Origin: Istiophorus platypterus
Taxonomy: Eukaryota; Chordata; Actinopteri; Istiophoriformes; Istiophoridae
DNA length: 64,000 nt
Assembly: GCA_016859345.1 (NCBI GenBank)
Contig: CM029111.1
Location: forward strand, 12,961,714 to 13,025,713
Direction: 5' to 3'
Shown here one piece after another: positions 28,001 to 41,268 of this stretch. The notes beneath the pieces were generated by a model. The model did no database searches. It was not told where the DNA came from and saw only the letters and a program-made list of their open reading frames with translations. Position numbers and translations under genes: made by a program. Every line of letters starts with the position of its first letter. The stretch's first letter is position 1.

Positions 28001-31000
28001 AGCACCACTTTCTTTCAATGACACAGCAAAGCCAGGTTACAAAGGCACTGCATGGTTAGTTATCAAAAGGAAAAATGGAGAAACAAAGTCACAGAAGTCT
28101 TTCATCCAATCTGCGCTAATTACTGGATTCTTTACATGTTATAGATGATTCATTGAGAGTTGAGAATTCAAGGACACATAACATCGGCCTTAACTACCCA
28201 GTTATATAGATGTCCTAAGCTTGAGCCATATTGTATTTGTGTTATAACATTGCTATTGTTTTTGTATTCAATTCTGTGTTGTATTATTTCGATATTGGGT
28301 CACAGTGGAATGGAGTATTTGACTATAAGGAAAATAACAGGCATTAGATAGAAATTACTGTCATAGTATAATGAACGTTGTTTTATTATCCATATAGAAT
28401 TGGAACTACGTACAAAAATAAAAATAACGATCTGAACTTTGAATTGATTTGCTCTTAAACACATAATGAGAGGTCTTCCATGTTTTCAGTAGATCCTCAC
28501 TTTTAATTATTCAGCCGGAGATAGGTAACGCGTTGTGGTACAACTTTATTAAGTCCTCGCACAGATACTGTCTCTAATTGAAACGGTAACAATGAAAACA
28601 CTTAGAATTCCAGATATTTGCAGTATGAACTCTGTAAAGTTGTTTTAGATAAAAAATTTTGAAACTGACTCAAGTTGTCTTTTGGGAAATGAGTAATACT
28701 TATACTGAGTAAATATTACTCTAGAAGTGTGGCTTTATATTCGCATCTTATATTGTCAGATGCTTCTAACATTTTCCCTCCTGTTTATTTGTGAATGAAG
28801 TTCACTGTTTGATATAATATAGACCAGTTCAACACCACTACAATGCGCAGCCTCAAAATGCACTTATCAATAAAAAGTGTAATTTATATTGCAATGTTAT
28901 TATGTTGTAATGAACTGCAAAATACAGATGTTTTAATCTTTCTGGTCACTCTGTATATACTCTATAATCAGCTCTCCAGGACAGATATTTACACTAGCAG
29001 GCTAAAGCCAGACAGAGAGCATGTGTTTGTGGGCTGCTCAGTGATATCTGAGAGGGGGAAACCTTACTCTCACCAGCCTCACATTGAAAAGATAGTTCAG
29101 CCTCATTTTCCCAGCAATGCACAAAAGGTGAAACCGAGGCTCATCTCATCCGGTCCAAAGCTGCTCTCTGATATTAACCTGTAGACGCAGCAAGTCCCTG
29201 ATAAGTTGTCCAGGCCACACAGAAAATGCAGGTAGACACATCCGTGTGTCTGTAATGAATTTTTAAATGAAGCTACGACGTATACTCACATACTCAATTC
29301 ACTTGGGGTTGCTGTGGGAAGACTTCTTTGATCAGAGGGGGTAGATAAGGGTTGTAGATGTGACAGATGACTAAGATGCTTGGCGAGATAAAGATAAACT
29401 GCAAATGATACATAGGTGGAATTGGGGTCATTCGTCTTCTCCCATCTAATACAAGAACCATTCGTGGTTCGGGTAAAATGCAATACCAAGTAAACTTTTC
29501 ATACAACATGCAATTTATTCATTTGTGTGGTTTTTCCCAATGTTGCAGACCAGAGCAGGTCAGTTACTGCTTTTAAATTCATTGGCGCCATCCTGATATT
29601 GTTGCTGAAATCGATGAAATATGGTAGCTTGGGGTACATTTGTGGCTCGGAACGGGAATCTATTAGATTTTAATTGACACCGGTCCCCTTATCAATTCTC
29701 CTTATAGGTCTGATTGTTGATTCCCTTATCGATTCCTGATCAGTTTTCTGTGTGGGGGAAAAAAAAAGTAGACCTACAGCGGTTTCAGGCCCCAATGCAA
29801 GTGGTTTATTGTCTCTGAGTCTGAACACAGCTTAGAAAAAGAGTAGGAACAAGCTCCATGCACGTGACTCACGTGTGCAAAAGCTTCACTGTTTAACCTG
29901 ATGCTGTTTTCATCAAGGTTCTCTTAGTTAGATGTGCTTTTAAAACCCACCTGAGTTCCTTTGGGCCATTTTTTTTCCTCTCCGCGATGACTCCTTGTGG
30001 CAAGTTTTCTGAAACTGATATCACTGCTTCGCAATGTGCAACTGTCAGAAAAGAAAAAAAAAAAAAACATGCTAGGATTAATTAAAGGACCGCCGAGCTC
30101 GGAGGCATGAAATTCTGCCAATTCGGAACCGGTTCTCAACTGGAACCAGTTTCCAATTCCTATTCCTTTTTGTGGCTCAGCAGTCTGTAACAATTATAAT
30201 GGGATATTACACTGTAATTGATCCCCTGAGGAGGAATTTATTTCTTTTTATCCTCTCAGCCTTGCGCAGTGTAGTGAGGGCACAGTGACATAACAGCGCC
30301 TCCGGGACTGTGTGGGAATTTAGTGTCTTGCTCCAGGATACTTTAGCGGGGTGGTTGCTGGAACAGGGGACTGAACCTGGTCCTTTTTAGTTCAGGGTCA
30401 GGTTCCCCTAATGACTTTACTCTCTCTCCTCCCTGAATCTCACCCCCATTCACTTGCAGCCATATTTCTCACAAGAGGCGAATAACACAATCTTCAAAAA
30501 TAGATAATGTACCAATATTAAAACGCAGCACAGTTCCTACAGTTCCACTTGGGTGATATATTGCTAATAAAGGATGTCAGGATCGTACATGTACTGTTGT
30601 TTTTCTTATCTAATATCAACTTCATCCACCCCTCTATTTCCCCTCTCTCTCGGGGACGTCAGCGTGTCCCAGCATGCATTGGATGAAAGGCAGAAAAACA
30701 TTGGACAGGTTGCTAGTTTATCATGAGCCTCTCATCAACTAATTTGCATAAACCATTTGGTATACGGTTGCCTAAATCAGAGGGGGATATTACTTATCTC
30801 CCCAATTTAGCGCTATCCATGTCACCTTGTTTTGGTTTCCAACGTTTTGCATTACTTTGATCTCATCTGAGAATATTTGTACGTATAATGTGAGCCCCTG
30901 TGATCACACAACTGTGGCCGAGCATAGCTGTTCTGTACATTACGCTTGTCAGCAGCCGGAGAGTGCATACAGTGCTATCAGTGGATTGATGGAGCAACAT

Positions 31001-34000
31001 CACTGTTCAAAGCAGGTGGGAAATCAAAGCTCCGTGCAGCTCAAACAGGCTTTCTAGATTGTTGACGATTTCATTCCGTGTTGAAGAAGGTGATAATTTT
31101 TCAAGCCTGTAGCCACTGAAAATGATTGACCATCGGCATTGTAGAAAAGCATTAGTTTTGTTTTAATTCACTGTGTTTTTGACGCTGTTCATGTTATCCA
31201 GCTGCAAATTAAGCTGAGTTTTGTAGCTATTCCTACTTAGGGCATCCCAATAAAGGGGCTATTTTTATACCTGCACCTTCACCGCAGCGCTCACTTGGTT
31301 GTATTGTGCGTGTGCTTCTGCATTACTGCAATCAGCCACATTATCAGGGAATATTTAATGTTTGTTGCAGCACTGTCTCCCCCACAGGTGTCAGATGAGA
31401 AGGAATATTAGTGTTCTGAGCCATTAGAAGAGCAGAGACTGAGGCTGACAATGGAAGACACGAGAGAGGAGGCTCGCAGTCTCCTCAGCAACGGATATTT
31501 TTAGAGTTGGTTTTTAGATGTGGCTCAGATGTTAAAAGTGGTCGAGGATGAGAGCTGGGAGAGTAATCCACTGCACATGAAGTTTTCAGCACTAGAATCA
31601 GATTAAAGGACGCTTCAGTTTGTCACTCAAATTGATTTTACACTTGCATACTTGTGGGTACAGACAGATTATTGGGGATTTGGCACAATACAACAGGTCA
31701 AAGGGAAATGAGCAAACTAGCTAAACATGAAGATTAATGTATTATAACATTTTTCACTTTGGCAGACCCAAAAGGAAAACCCAGTTATTCTGTTTCTTTT
31801 TACATAGGCCTCTAATTGTTAATCTTCAGAGATCACATTAAGGTAATTCTAATGCATAACTGTAATTAATCAACAAATGATCCTGTGTTACTTTGGAGAC
31901 ACAAACAGTAAGGTAAATGGTGGGATTTTTCTGGGCTGCTACACATTTGTAATTAATTGCTTTATAATGGTCTCCCTCTGTATGTTCTCGTGTTTACAAA
32001 GTAACATTAGGAAGGAGATGGTGGCCAGGTTGATACTGATGAGAAGTGGTGAGGTGACAAGGGAAGGGGGAGTCTTAAAGTCGTAGCTAACATTAATATA
32101 AAACATGTAATGAGCAAGACCTCTAATTACCAAAACCAATTAAAAGCCACTTAGGTTTTATTAAATAGTGAATTTGGAACATTTTGCATATGTAATCGCA
32201 GAATGAAAAAATATGAGACAGTGAAATGTGTTGGCGGAAAGGTGTAGGATAAGCCGCAGAAGAGAGAAAAGACAACCACACACTTGGAACAGGAAGGGAC
32301 TGAGTATCTTGTTCAGTAGCTGCTCCCAGTCACGGGGGTTTGAATTGGGGTCCTTGAGTCAAGGGACCATATATTTGACCATCAGGTACTTGGAGAGGAA
32401 CGGATGGACAGGTGTATGGATGAATGGATGGTGTTAGCCATACAACAAATTGCCGTGTCAAACCTTCAACTAACAGTGTTACAATGCTGGGCCCGCGACG
32501 GGCCCTGTTGTCAACTCCCAGAGGTTTGGGTTCTAATCCCCTGGTCTTCTCCCTACTCTCTCCGGAGGCTAAGCAACGCTGCAGACCTGCCGCCGCTGAT
32601 GTGAGAAGTGAAGAAAAAGAAGGGATGAGTGCTTCCACACAGCAGATGTTGCGGGAATGGGGGACTTAAGTACCAGTGGCAAAGACATAGAATCTAATGA
32701 TTGATAGAGTGTCTGAGAACAGGGAGCTGCTGCTATGCTGCTGCTAAATTTCCCATGTGCCTGACTGGGTGGTGTAAGTATAATGACACAGAGAGGTAGG
32801 CAGATAAACCTCTGCTTCAGTTTAATAAAAGACTCACCAATCAGGAGCACGGAGATTGTAGAAGGGCATGCAAATATTTTCAACTGTGAAATGCTTTATT
32901 TGCATACATTTCGTTTCGCTTATTTTTCAGTAAAAAAGACTTTAGGCCAAAAACTACAGTACATGTACTGACATATGAATTATGCGCACACAGATTTATG
33001 AAGCCGTGCACACAGACGGTTCTGTTTTTGTAACTCTTAATCATAGTGGAAGGAATGGAAATGAGGCAGCAAAATTTCACATCATTGTGTTGTATTGCTG
33101 GTTCTCCACTACAGGACATTACAGCAGTTGTTGTTGCACGCTAACATTACATCCGGATCTTGATGTTTACCGTGCAGCGCGTACCAGTGTACAAGTGATT
33201 CTGTCATCACCAGTATTTTGTTTACGCACTCACAGAGAAACCTACTTTACGGAAGTCATCAAAATGAGAGGATAAAATGCAAGACGATGCCAACAAGTAA
33301 ATAAAAATGCTGCCTGCAATGTAAAGTAAAAGAATGATAAAAAATTGAGTACACAAAAGCATTTCATCAAAACTAAGAAAAACAAAGAAAACAAAGAAAC
33401 CACACAATCAGTTAGATGGTAAACAACAACCTAAACCAGGGGTTGTAAAAGTCCAGCACTGTGCCCTTTCTCTTTATGCAGTATCTTTGACTCACAAATA
33501 TTCCTACAGGCTTTAATGATAACTTTACTTTTAACCTTTCTTTTTTTATTGTATTTTTGTATTTCTGTCCTGGTTACTAGAATGCACTCAGATGCCCTTG
33601 TAGCTTTCTTTTGACCTCCCTTCAACTCTCCCACCTCATAGCTGGAAAACTATAGACAATGTTTTATTATTAGATCCTTTCTTTTCACCTTACTTTTCAG
33701 TGTCCTTGCTAAAGACAAATGTGGGGGAAATGTGTTACTGTTTACACATCTGGACCTCTGGGTCATTAGGTATAGTATCTATTCTGTAACCTTTAAATTT
33801 TCACTGTTGAATGATGAAATCTGTGTTAATTGTGCTATTTTATTTTAATTTTATTTTTTATTTTTTAAATTAGGGGTTTAATGTGGATATGCTGATTAAG
33901 AAAAAAAGTCCTGCCTGAGTGCATGAGGAAACATCCCCCAGCAACACACAAAAACAAGACATGGGCCAGTACACACAAAGCAACGAGTCTATTCCTGTAG

Positions 34001-37000
34001 TTAAGGAACTGCTAATCCATTAACCAGCCAAGTGAATGTATGAGCCAGAACTGTCGTGTTGTGGCTGTGACATCCATGACCACAGGAAACCTATACACAC
34101 AGCCCCCCTGAATAAATAGCCCCAGTAAAATAGTCAAACCATGGGTTTGAAGAAAAAGGAAACATCATTAAAATAATCTACAGTGTATAATAAAAAAAAA
34201 AAAAACAGTGCAAAGGCCACTGACTGAAGCCCCACACTGACTTAACCGGAAGCGACTTTTCCTACCCACGAGCAAAGCAGCCCGACTTCATTGTTAATTT
34301 AATGGCATCCCCTTTTCCTTGCTCATATTTTCAGTTTCCCAACCTATTTGTATCTGAGCCGGGGCCAGGCTTTGTTTTATGGCGAGAGTCTGGCTGCCAT
34401 GAACTGAACTAGAGGGTATTATTCCTACATTGATTGTTCATCGGGCTGGCTTTGTACCGGGTCACGAAAGGGAAATTCATTAGCATGCACATATTCTCTG
34501 TGGTATTTTGGCAGGGAGACAAACAGTTATCCTTAAATGTTGAATTGGGAATTAAAAAGCTTCAGCTTCTCGGTAACCAGGGGATGTTCCCTACTGCTGT
34601 TAGACTATTGTTCAGCACCGGGAAACTCTAAGGCTGACGACTCTGTGTAAACCGACGCATGGGGATTTACAGTAAGTGTTGATATTGAGCTGCCCAGTGC
34701 CTGAAAAGGTAAACTAATCAATCCCACTTGACAATACTATTAGCAGCATGTAATTAATTGGCTGATTTAATTGGAAATTTTCAAAGATGGCACCACCTTC
34801 GAGCAAGAGCCTGAGGAAGAAATTTAGTAAACAGGATTTTTTTTAGGTTGGAGAAAATTAAACTACCTGTGTAGTAAGAAAAATGACTCTGAACAAATGG
34901 AACCAGTTTTCGAATACTAAATTTATGTACTTCCAAATGCTCCCAATATACCCTGGTCTCACTGACAGGACCATAAACTGAATTGATAGGGCTCCATGCC
35001 TTAAAGTTACCACCCCCTTGTGATCCAAGGAAATTTTTTTTTTTAATACCTTACATCCCTCATACTGTGAAATATTACACCTTTACACATTTAATCGTGC
35101 ATCTATCATAAAAAAGTACAAATGATTGAAAAAGATTTGTGGTGGTTTAAAAATAAAAAAAGGAAGATTCAGACAGATAGTTCTCGGTACTGGAAACTAG
35201 TAAAAGACTCACCTGAACTTGCAGCATTAATATGCAGCTGAAGTTGAAGTCTCTGCTAATGAAATCTTTTCAGATATTTTTTATAAGAAAAGGCAAAGTT
35301 ATTTATTTATTTATTTTTTTTAACTTTTCTCTTTTGTCTTCCAATTAGGGGGTTTGTGCATTTCCCAGTCGGTGAAAATACCACGTGAACCAAGAGCTGG
35401 AGAGTTTGACAAGATCATTCGCAGACTGAGTGAGAACCCTAACGCCCGGGTAGTCATTATATTTGCCAATGAGGACGACATCAGGTGAGAACAGAGAAAT
35501 CCTAATTGCTGTAGGTTAACTTAACTGTTGACCTCCCTTTCTTTCATCGGATACTTGCTCAAGAACAGTTTTGAGAAGTTGGAGTGAAGCAGCTAAAGAG
35601 TTTGCAAATCTGCTAACATCTAAATGTTGTCAAGTAAACCTGAGGCTGTCCCTGAAGCTGCTGCTAAAATGTCTCCTGTGTGTATAAAGAAATTATATTC
35701 CCCTTTTTTGTAAAGTACAGTCTGCTACACACGGTAATATTTATATTTTATGAATGGAAAATGTGTTTATATTTGGGTTCTTTCACATAAGCCTCATACA
35801 TAAGCCTCATCGCTGAAGACATTGTCACAGGTATATAACAGGAAAGTGAGGTCGTTTCAAACACAGAGATAACAGAAAAATAATGTGATTGAATGCTACC
35901 TAATGGATCAGCTCTGCATATAAGCACTACCCATTGGTGGAATGCAAGTAAGTACATTTATGCAAGTACTGTACCCTGTCAGTTTAAATACAAAAAATAT
36001 GTTCATCAAATAAAATATGATGCATTTTGATAGATTAAACTATACAGCAGCTGGAACATTGAGAGATTACCTGCATGTTTGATAATAATACACAAATGAC
36101 TAATAATAATCAAATAATAGAATATACATACTAATATAACACTAGATAATAGATCGATTCTACAGAATTAATAGCTTGTACTTAAAGGTTATTTGATGGG
36201 GGGGCTTCTGTACTTATTTAAAAATTTGAATGCCAGGCTGTTTATTGTAGCATAGTATATTTACACTGTAATATTACTATATAACTGCTTTTTTTGTTGA
36301 TGCTGTTTCAGAGAGGGGTTTACTGGTCTTTTCTGAAAACATATTTAATGATGGCGTAGTACTGTATTGATATGAATTAGCCTATATTAAAAGGTGTTTC
36401 TAATATTTCATCCACTCTCCTACATCCTCTCCATCTGACTGATAGCTTCCCCGTCCAATTTGCGATCAGTGATTTCAGACTGAAATCAGTCTGCTGTCCC
36501 TATCTATTAGAATATTACCAAGTCATACGAAAGCACCAGTGTCCCTGCTTTCCTTCTGAGGACAGAAATGTGTCAATTTAAATTCATTATCTACTTTTAA
36601 GATGGATAATATGTGAATTAATTAGCTGTAAGCTGGATCAACACTCGGAGCACTGTTGCAACCAGTTAGTAGGCCAGCATATTCCTAGTGGAAGGGGGCA
36701 GTGATTAGAGGCGGTCTCTTGATGATGACCAGGGCAGAAGTCCCCGTGCTCATTGACTTAATCCGGTCCTGATAACGGGTAATAGTCTGGATGTATAGTA
36801 ATTACAGAAGCCCAGGGGGATTTCAACGCTGCGTGATGGCTCTATCCTTGAACCTGGCCAGTGAGGGCCGAGAGCAGCCTAATAAGAACCAAAAATTGTC
36901 TTCATAGAAAGTAAGAGAGGGCTGAGCTAATGGAGCTTAATGTGATACTTAACCAGTAGCTGTACATAGATATACTGATTTGTTCCAAGGTTATAAAGAA

Positions 37001-39753
37001 TAAGGAAAAAATTGTTTCTGTGTCACCCTTTCTTAATCTAGCCGTGGGTAGGTTTTTCCAGTACTGCGATTGCTCTGTGGGAAAACGACAGGCTCTCATA
37101 ACACCTAGTGAGACAATGAAAAAAATTCTGAATAACAAAGGAAATTAAATTTGAAACTACTTTCAACTAATTCAACTAATCTCCTGTTGGTTTTGTATTT
37201 TAATTATGTGAACATTCAAAATGGAATTCGTCCCCAAGATTCATTCACCATGAAACAAATTATACATGTTATTTTGAAGGTAAAATTTCAGGTAACAGCT
37301 AAAGCTTCCATAAGGATTATTGTTACATCGACACTGGATCAAATGAATGTGCAAGATAAACACATCAAGTGGGCAAAAAAAAAAGGAGGGGGGGTTATAG
37401 AAGTAGTAAAGTAACGAACAAGTGACGTCTTTGTTTATGGGAACATTGAGGTTTTACTAATTTTACCCAGAGTAGAGAACTTAATGTGAGTGGGGAACTG
37501 AACCTGGGCTGTTAAAGATGCAGGGAGGTGTGTACGCCCATCCACAACCCTGACTACACCTTTACTTCTCTCTGTGATATTTAGGCATCAGATTTTTCAG
37601 ACCGTCTAGACATATTTCCATCACTGTGCGTAGTCTCCTGACAGTAGGAAAATCTATTTTTTTTTTCTAATCTATATTTTAAGTTTTCCTACACGGGGCG
37701 CATAATTGCATTTTAGGATGTGCTCATTTCACTAAATTTCTGGAGACCAGACTCAGGGAAAAGACATTACCAAACATAAATCCCTGGTGTCATAAAAATA
37801 AGGTAAAGAGAGATAAAGTTAGTAGGATGACTCATTGCTCACCCACTCCACCTTTTACAAAAAGCTGTAGTAATTATTCTACAAGGTTATATCGTCCTTC
37901 TTTATGCAACTTCATAGACTTGTATTAAATGCTAAAACAATATCATCCATGCAAAAAAAGGATGTTTTGTACAACATGATATGATGCTTAAGATTTATTT
38001 TTCACTCTAGAATCTTTGGGGCAATATAAGGGTCGGTAATGTCTGCATGCCAGGTGGCTAGTTTTAAATTTTATGTTGCTGTGCTCAAGCTTTCTTGATC
38101 TAACTGCTGCTACAGCAGAGCTTGCTGTCAGTTTTTTACGACTCCCCAAACTTAGTTCCATTGGCAACAAGCCTGGACAAATGTGGCAAGGGTGTCATTC
38201 TGCCACAGCCAGGAAGAACTTCACTGTGCTGGGAATGGATAGAGTGCCTATGGTGGCTTTTCAATTCTACTGAAGTGCTGCAGTACAACTTTGTCTGAGT
38301 CAGAATGGAATATTTTAGTCATGGAATCCGCTGTATGGGAGCTACACTTCCTCCTTAGAGTGCATTTAAGTAGGAGCCTTCGTTCATAGTTGATATGTCA
38401 CTGTACTGTGCGTGCAATGAAATATATCAGAAAATATATGAAAACACTGACTAGACAGCATTATTTGGTCCTGTTATACATAACTCTCCTCTTCCGTCTG
38501 AAAGGCGGCTCCTTCAAGCAGCTAAGAAGGCCAATCAGACAGGCCATTTCATCTGGGTGGGCTCGGACAGCTGGGGCTCCAAGATCACCCCGATTCTGAA
38601 CCAGGAAGAAATGGCGGAAGGCGCCGTCACCATCCTACCCAAGCGACAGTCCATCAAAGGTATTTGTGACATGCTGCCCAACTTAATTTGGTATTTTCTG
38701 CTCATTAATAGCGTAATTTTGTCTCCACCAGTCATATCTCCCCTCTACATTCAACATAAATGACTATAATGGGGACTGCTTCCACTTTTTATCGTTTTCC
38801 CTCATTTACAGCCACAGCCTCTCTCCTCAATTAAATCCCTAACACACCATATTTAAGTATAATTTCCTTATGTCATCATTGTATAAGTAGGGCTACCAAT
38901 ACTTTTAACAATGTCGGTAAAGTGTGAATAAAGCTGCCAATGGATAACGCAGTATGAATTCAGACTGTAGCTAAATGTGGCAATGTGAAAACAGCATGAA
39001 TACAGTGGAGTCTAGTATATGTTTCAATGCCATCAAATAATCATATATTGTTCTGAGGTTTTCTGAAGTTTGTGGAACTGGATTCTTGAAAAATGATCTT
39101 AAAACCCCAAGGATAGCGTATAACAATTCATCAAAGTCAGCACAATGAAATGAAATCCACATTTACTTTCAAAGATCCATAGTAGTCAGACACTGTGACC
39201 TCCTCTGAACTGTTTCACTATTAAGCTAAGAGCAAACCACAGGATTGCTGTTGTTGTTGCTGCTGTTGTTGTTTTTAAACTGCTTCTGCTCTAGTAAATC
39301 ATAGGCTTAGTTTTAAGAAACAATGAATCCTTGGCTCATTAAAAATCATCAGCAAAGTTATCCACTAGAACCTCTAGAGATAGACTTCTTTTTTCTGCTT
39401 ATTAAGGATTTGAAATGAATATTGACTTAAACCTGACACGGAGAACTAAATCAATTGCAAAAATGTAAGAGGTTAATATCTAACAGCATCTGTCACCTGT
39501 TTCTTTCAGGTTTTGATCGCTATTTTATCAGCCGAACATTAGAGAACAATAGAAGGAACATCTGGTTTGCAGAGTTCTGGGAGAACAACTTCCAGTGCAA
39601 GCTCAGTCGGCACGCTGTGAAGAAAGGATCCGGCATCAAAAAATGCACAAGTGAGTGTACACTTAATAACAGCGAAGGAACAATGGAAAGCACTTAATCA
39701 GTGGCCATGTATATTTATTGGGTCTGCTGTGAATACATTATGTGTGTGTGTGC

Positions 39754-39796
<43 letters not shown>

Positions 39797-41228
39797 CGTG
39801 CATGCGTGCGCGCGTGTACTTGGTATGCATTGGTTAAATTTATTCGTCATCAGGGAGGAAACAATCACACATCTCTAATTCAGGTTAAATGTAATGGGTC
39901 TAGATAAGTGAATGGGACCCTCCAATTTTGTCCAAGAGAAATTAATGTTGCCATTAATCGTCTGTTGGCTAGTTCAATTTGCGGTTGGTGACAAAAGCAA
40001 TCACAAAGCTGTGCCACCACATGTGCTGAAAACATAATCAATAGTAAATCCAATCAGCCCATTAGAAACAAGCCTTGGGGTCATTAAAATGAGTAGTGTC
40101 TCCAGGTCTATCTCCCTCCCAGCTGCACGTTACAACACTGCATCTCAAGTAGTCCAGACTGATTGATTTGAAGCTGGAAACTGTTACGCTTGTAATGACA
40201 ATGCATTCCTCATGTATCCATTTGTATGTTGAAATATTGTACAGCACAAAAATCAGCACTGGAGAAGCTTTCTACTCTCTTCTATTCAGAAGTGCCCTTT
40301 GGCTTGTAGACATGCATCTGTCCTTCACTTGTTCAGCCTTGGTAACTAACACTACTAACATCATCTACGCAAAAACCCGTGTGCTGTTTCCAAAAAGACA
40401 CTGTGAAACACATTGTTTAGTTATGCACATTGTATAAAACAAATGTCTGCTGGAGGTCATTTGGAAATGGCGAGGCTTTCACGAACGACTGAATGGTAAC
40501 ATCTACAATAACACTCTACATGGCAGAAAATTCCATGTTTATTTAAGTCATGGAATGACTCAGTACATAAGTAAGTCATCAACACTTTACTTGTTTGCAA
40601 AGCACACATTGTAAGGCCATGGTTTGGGATAATAAAGCATAAGCTTTGTCACTAAGGAAAACATTTAAATGTTTATTAGCAAAACAAGTTTGCATTGAAC
40701 CAGTGGCTTATTGACTGCAGTAACCTGGTATGTAATGTTAAGCAACTTCAGTCTGTCAAAATGTCTTTATAACTGTCACCTTCAACTGGCAGAATGAGAC
40801 CAAATTAGTTTGGAGATAAATCCAATATCTTTTTTTCTCCCAGTGTACACGTGATCGCATAGATTCTTGATGGTACATGATAACACTGGGGATTTTTATG
40901 TGTCTGCTTGGATTTGAATGCCTGGTTCAGCCAAATTTTTCTCGCCCCTCCCTAACTGTGAGGAAAAGGCAAGACTCCAACACACAGCTGTGGTAGCGGT
41001 CGCTACACCGAGCATAAAAAAGCAGAGCACAAACCGCTAACTGGGGGCTGCTAGCTGCATGCATGTTGTTCTTGAACGAGATTTATTTCTGCAGTGGCAA
41101 TAAACACAACACATGGGGCCACTGATATCTGAGCCACATTCAGATCTTAACAAGCTATTTACGGCTGACAGAAAGAGTAATATTAATCACAATAAACCAC
41201 CTGGCTATGAACTGACACTCCTCCACAG

Positions 41229-41268
<40 letters not shown>

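Larger units (their letters stand above)
13677..35348 (+). other. grm4 intron A-B, 21.7 kb
   Basis: Bounded by GTGAGT at 13677 and a T-rich acceptor ending at 35348. It is the largest complete intron in the window. It holds AT arrays, a compound TG/CA/AT array, a fish-type tandem repeat, a LINE 3' fragment, and DNA-transposon-like and SINE-like pieces, each listed separately. No reading frame longer than about 115 codons is present, and none resembles a host protein. Confidence 0.9.
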
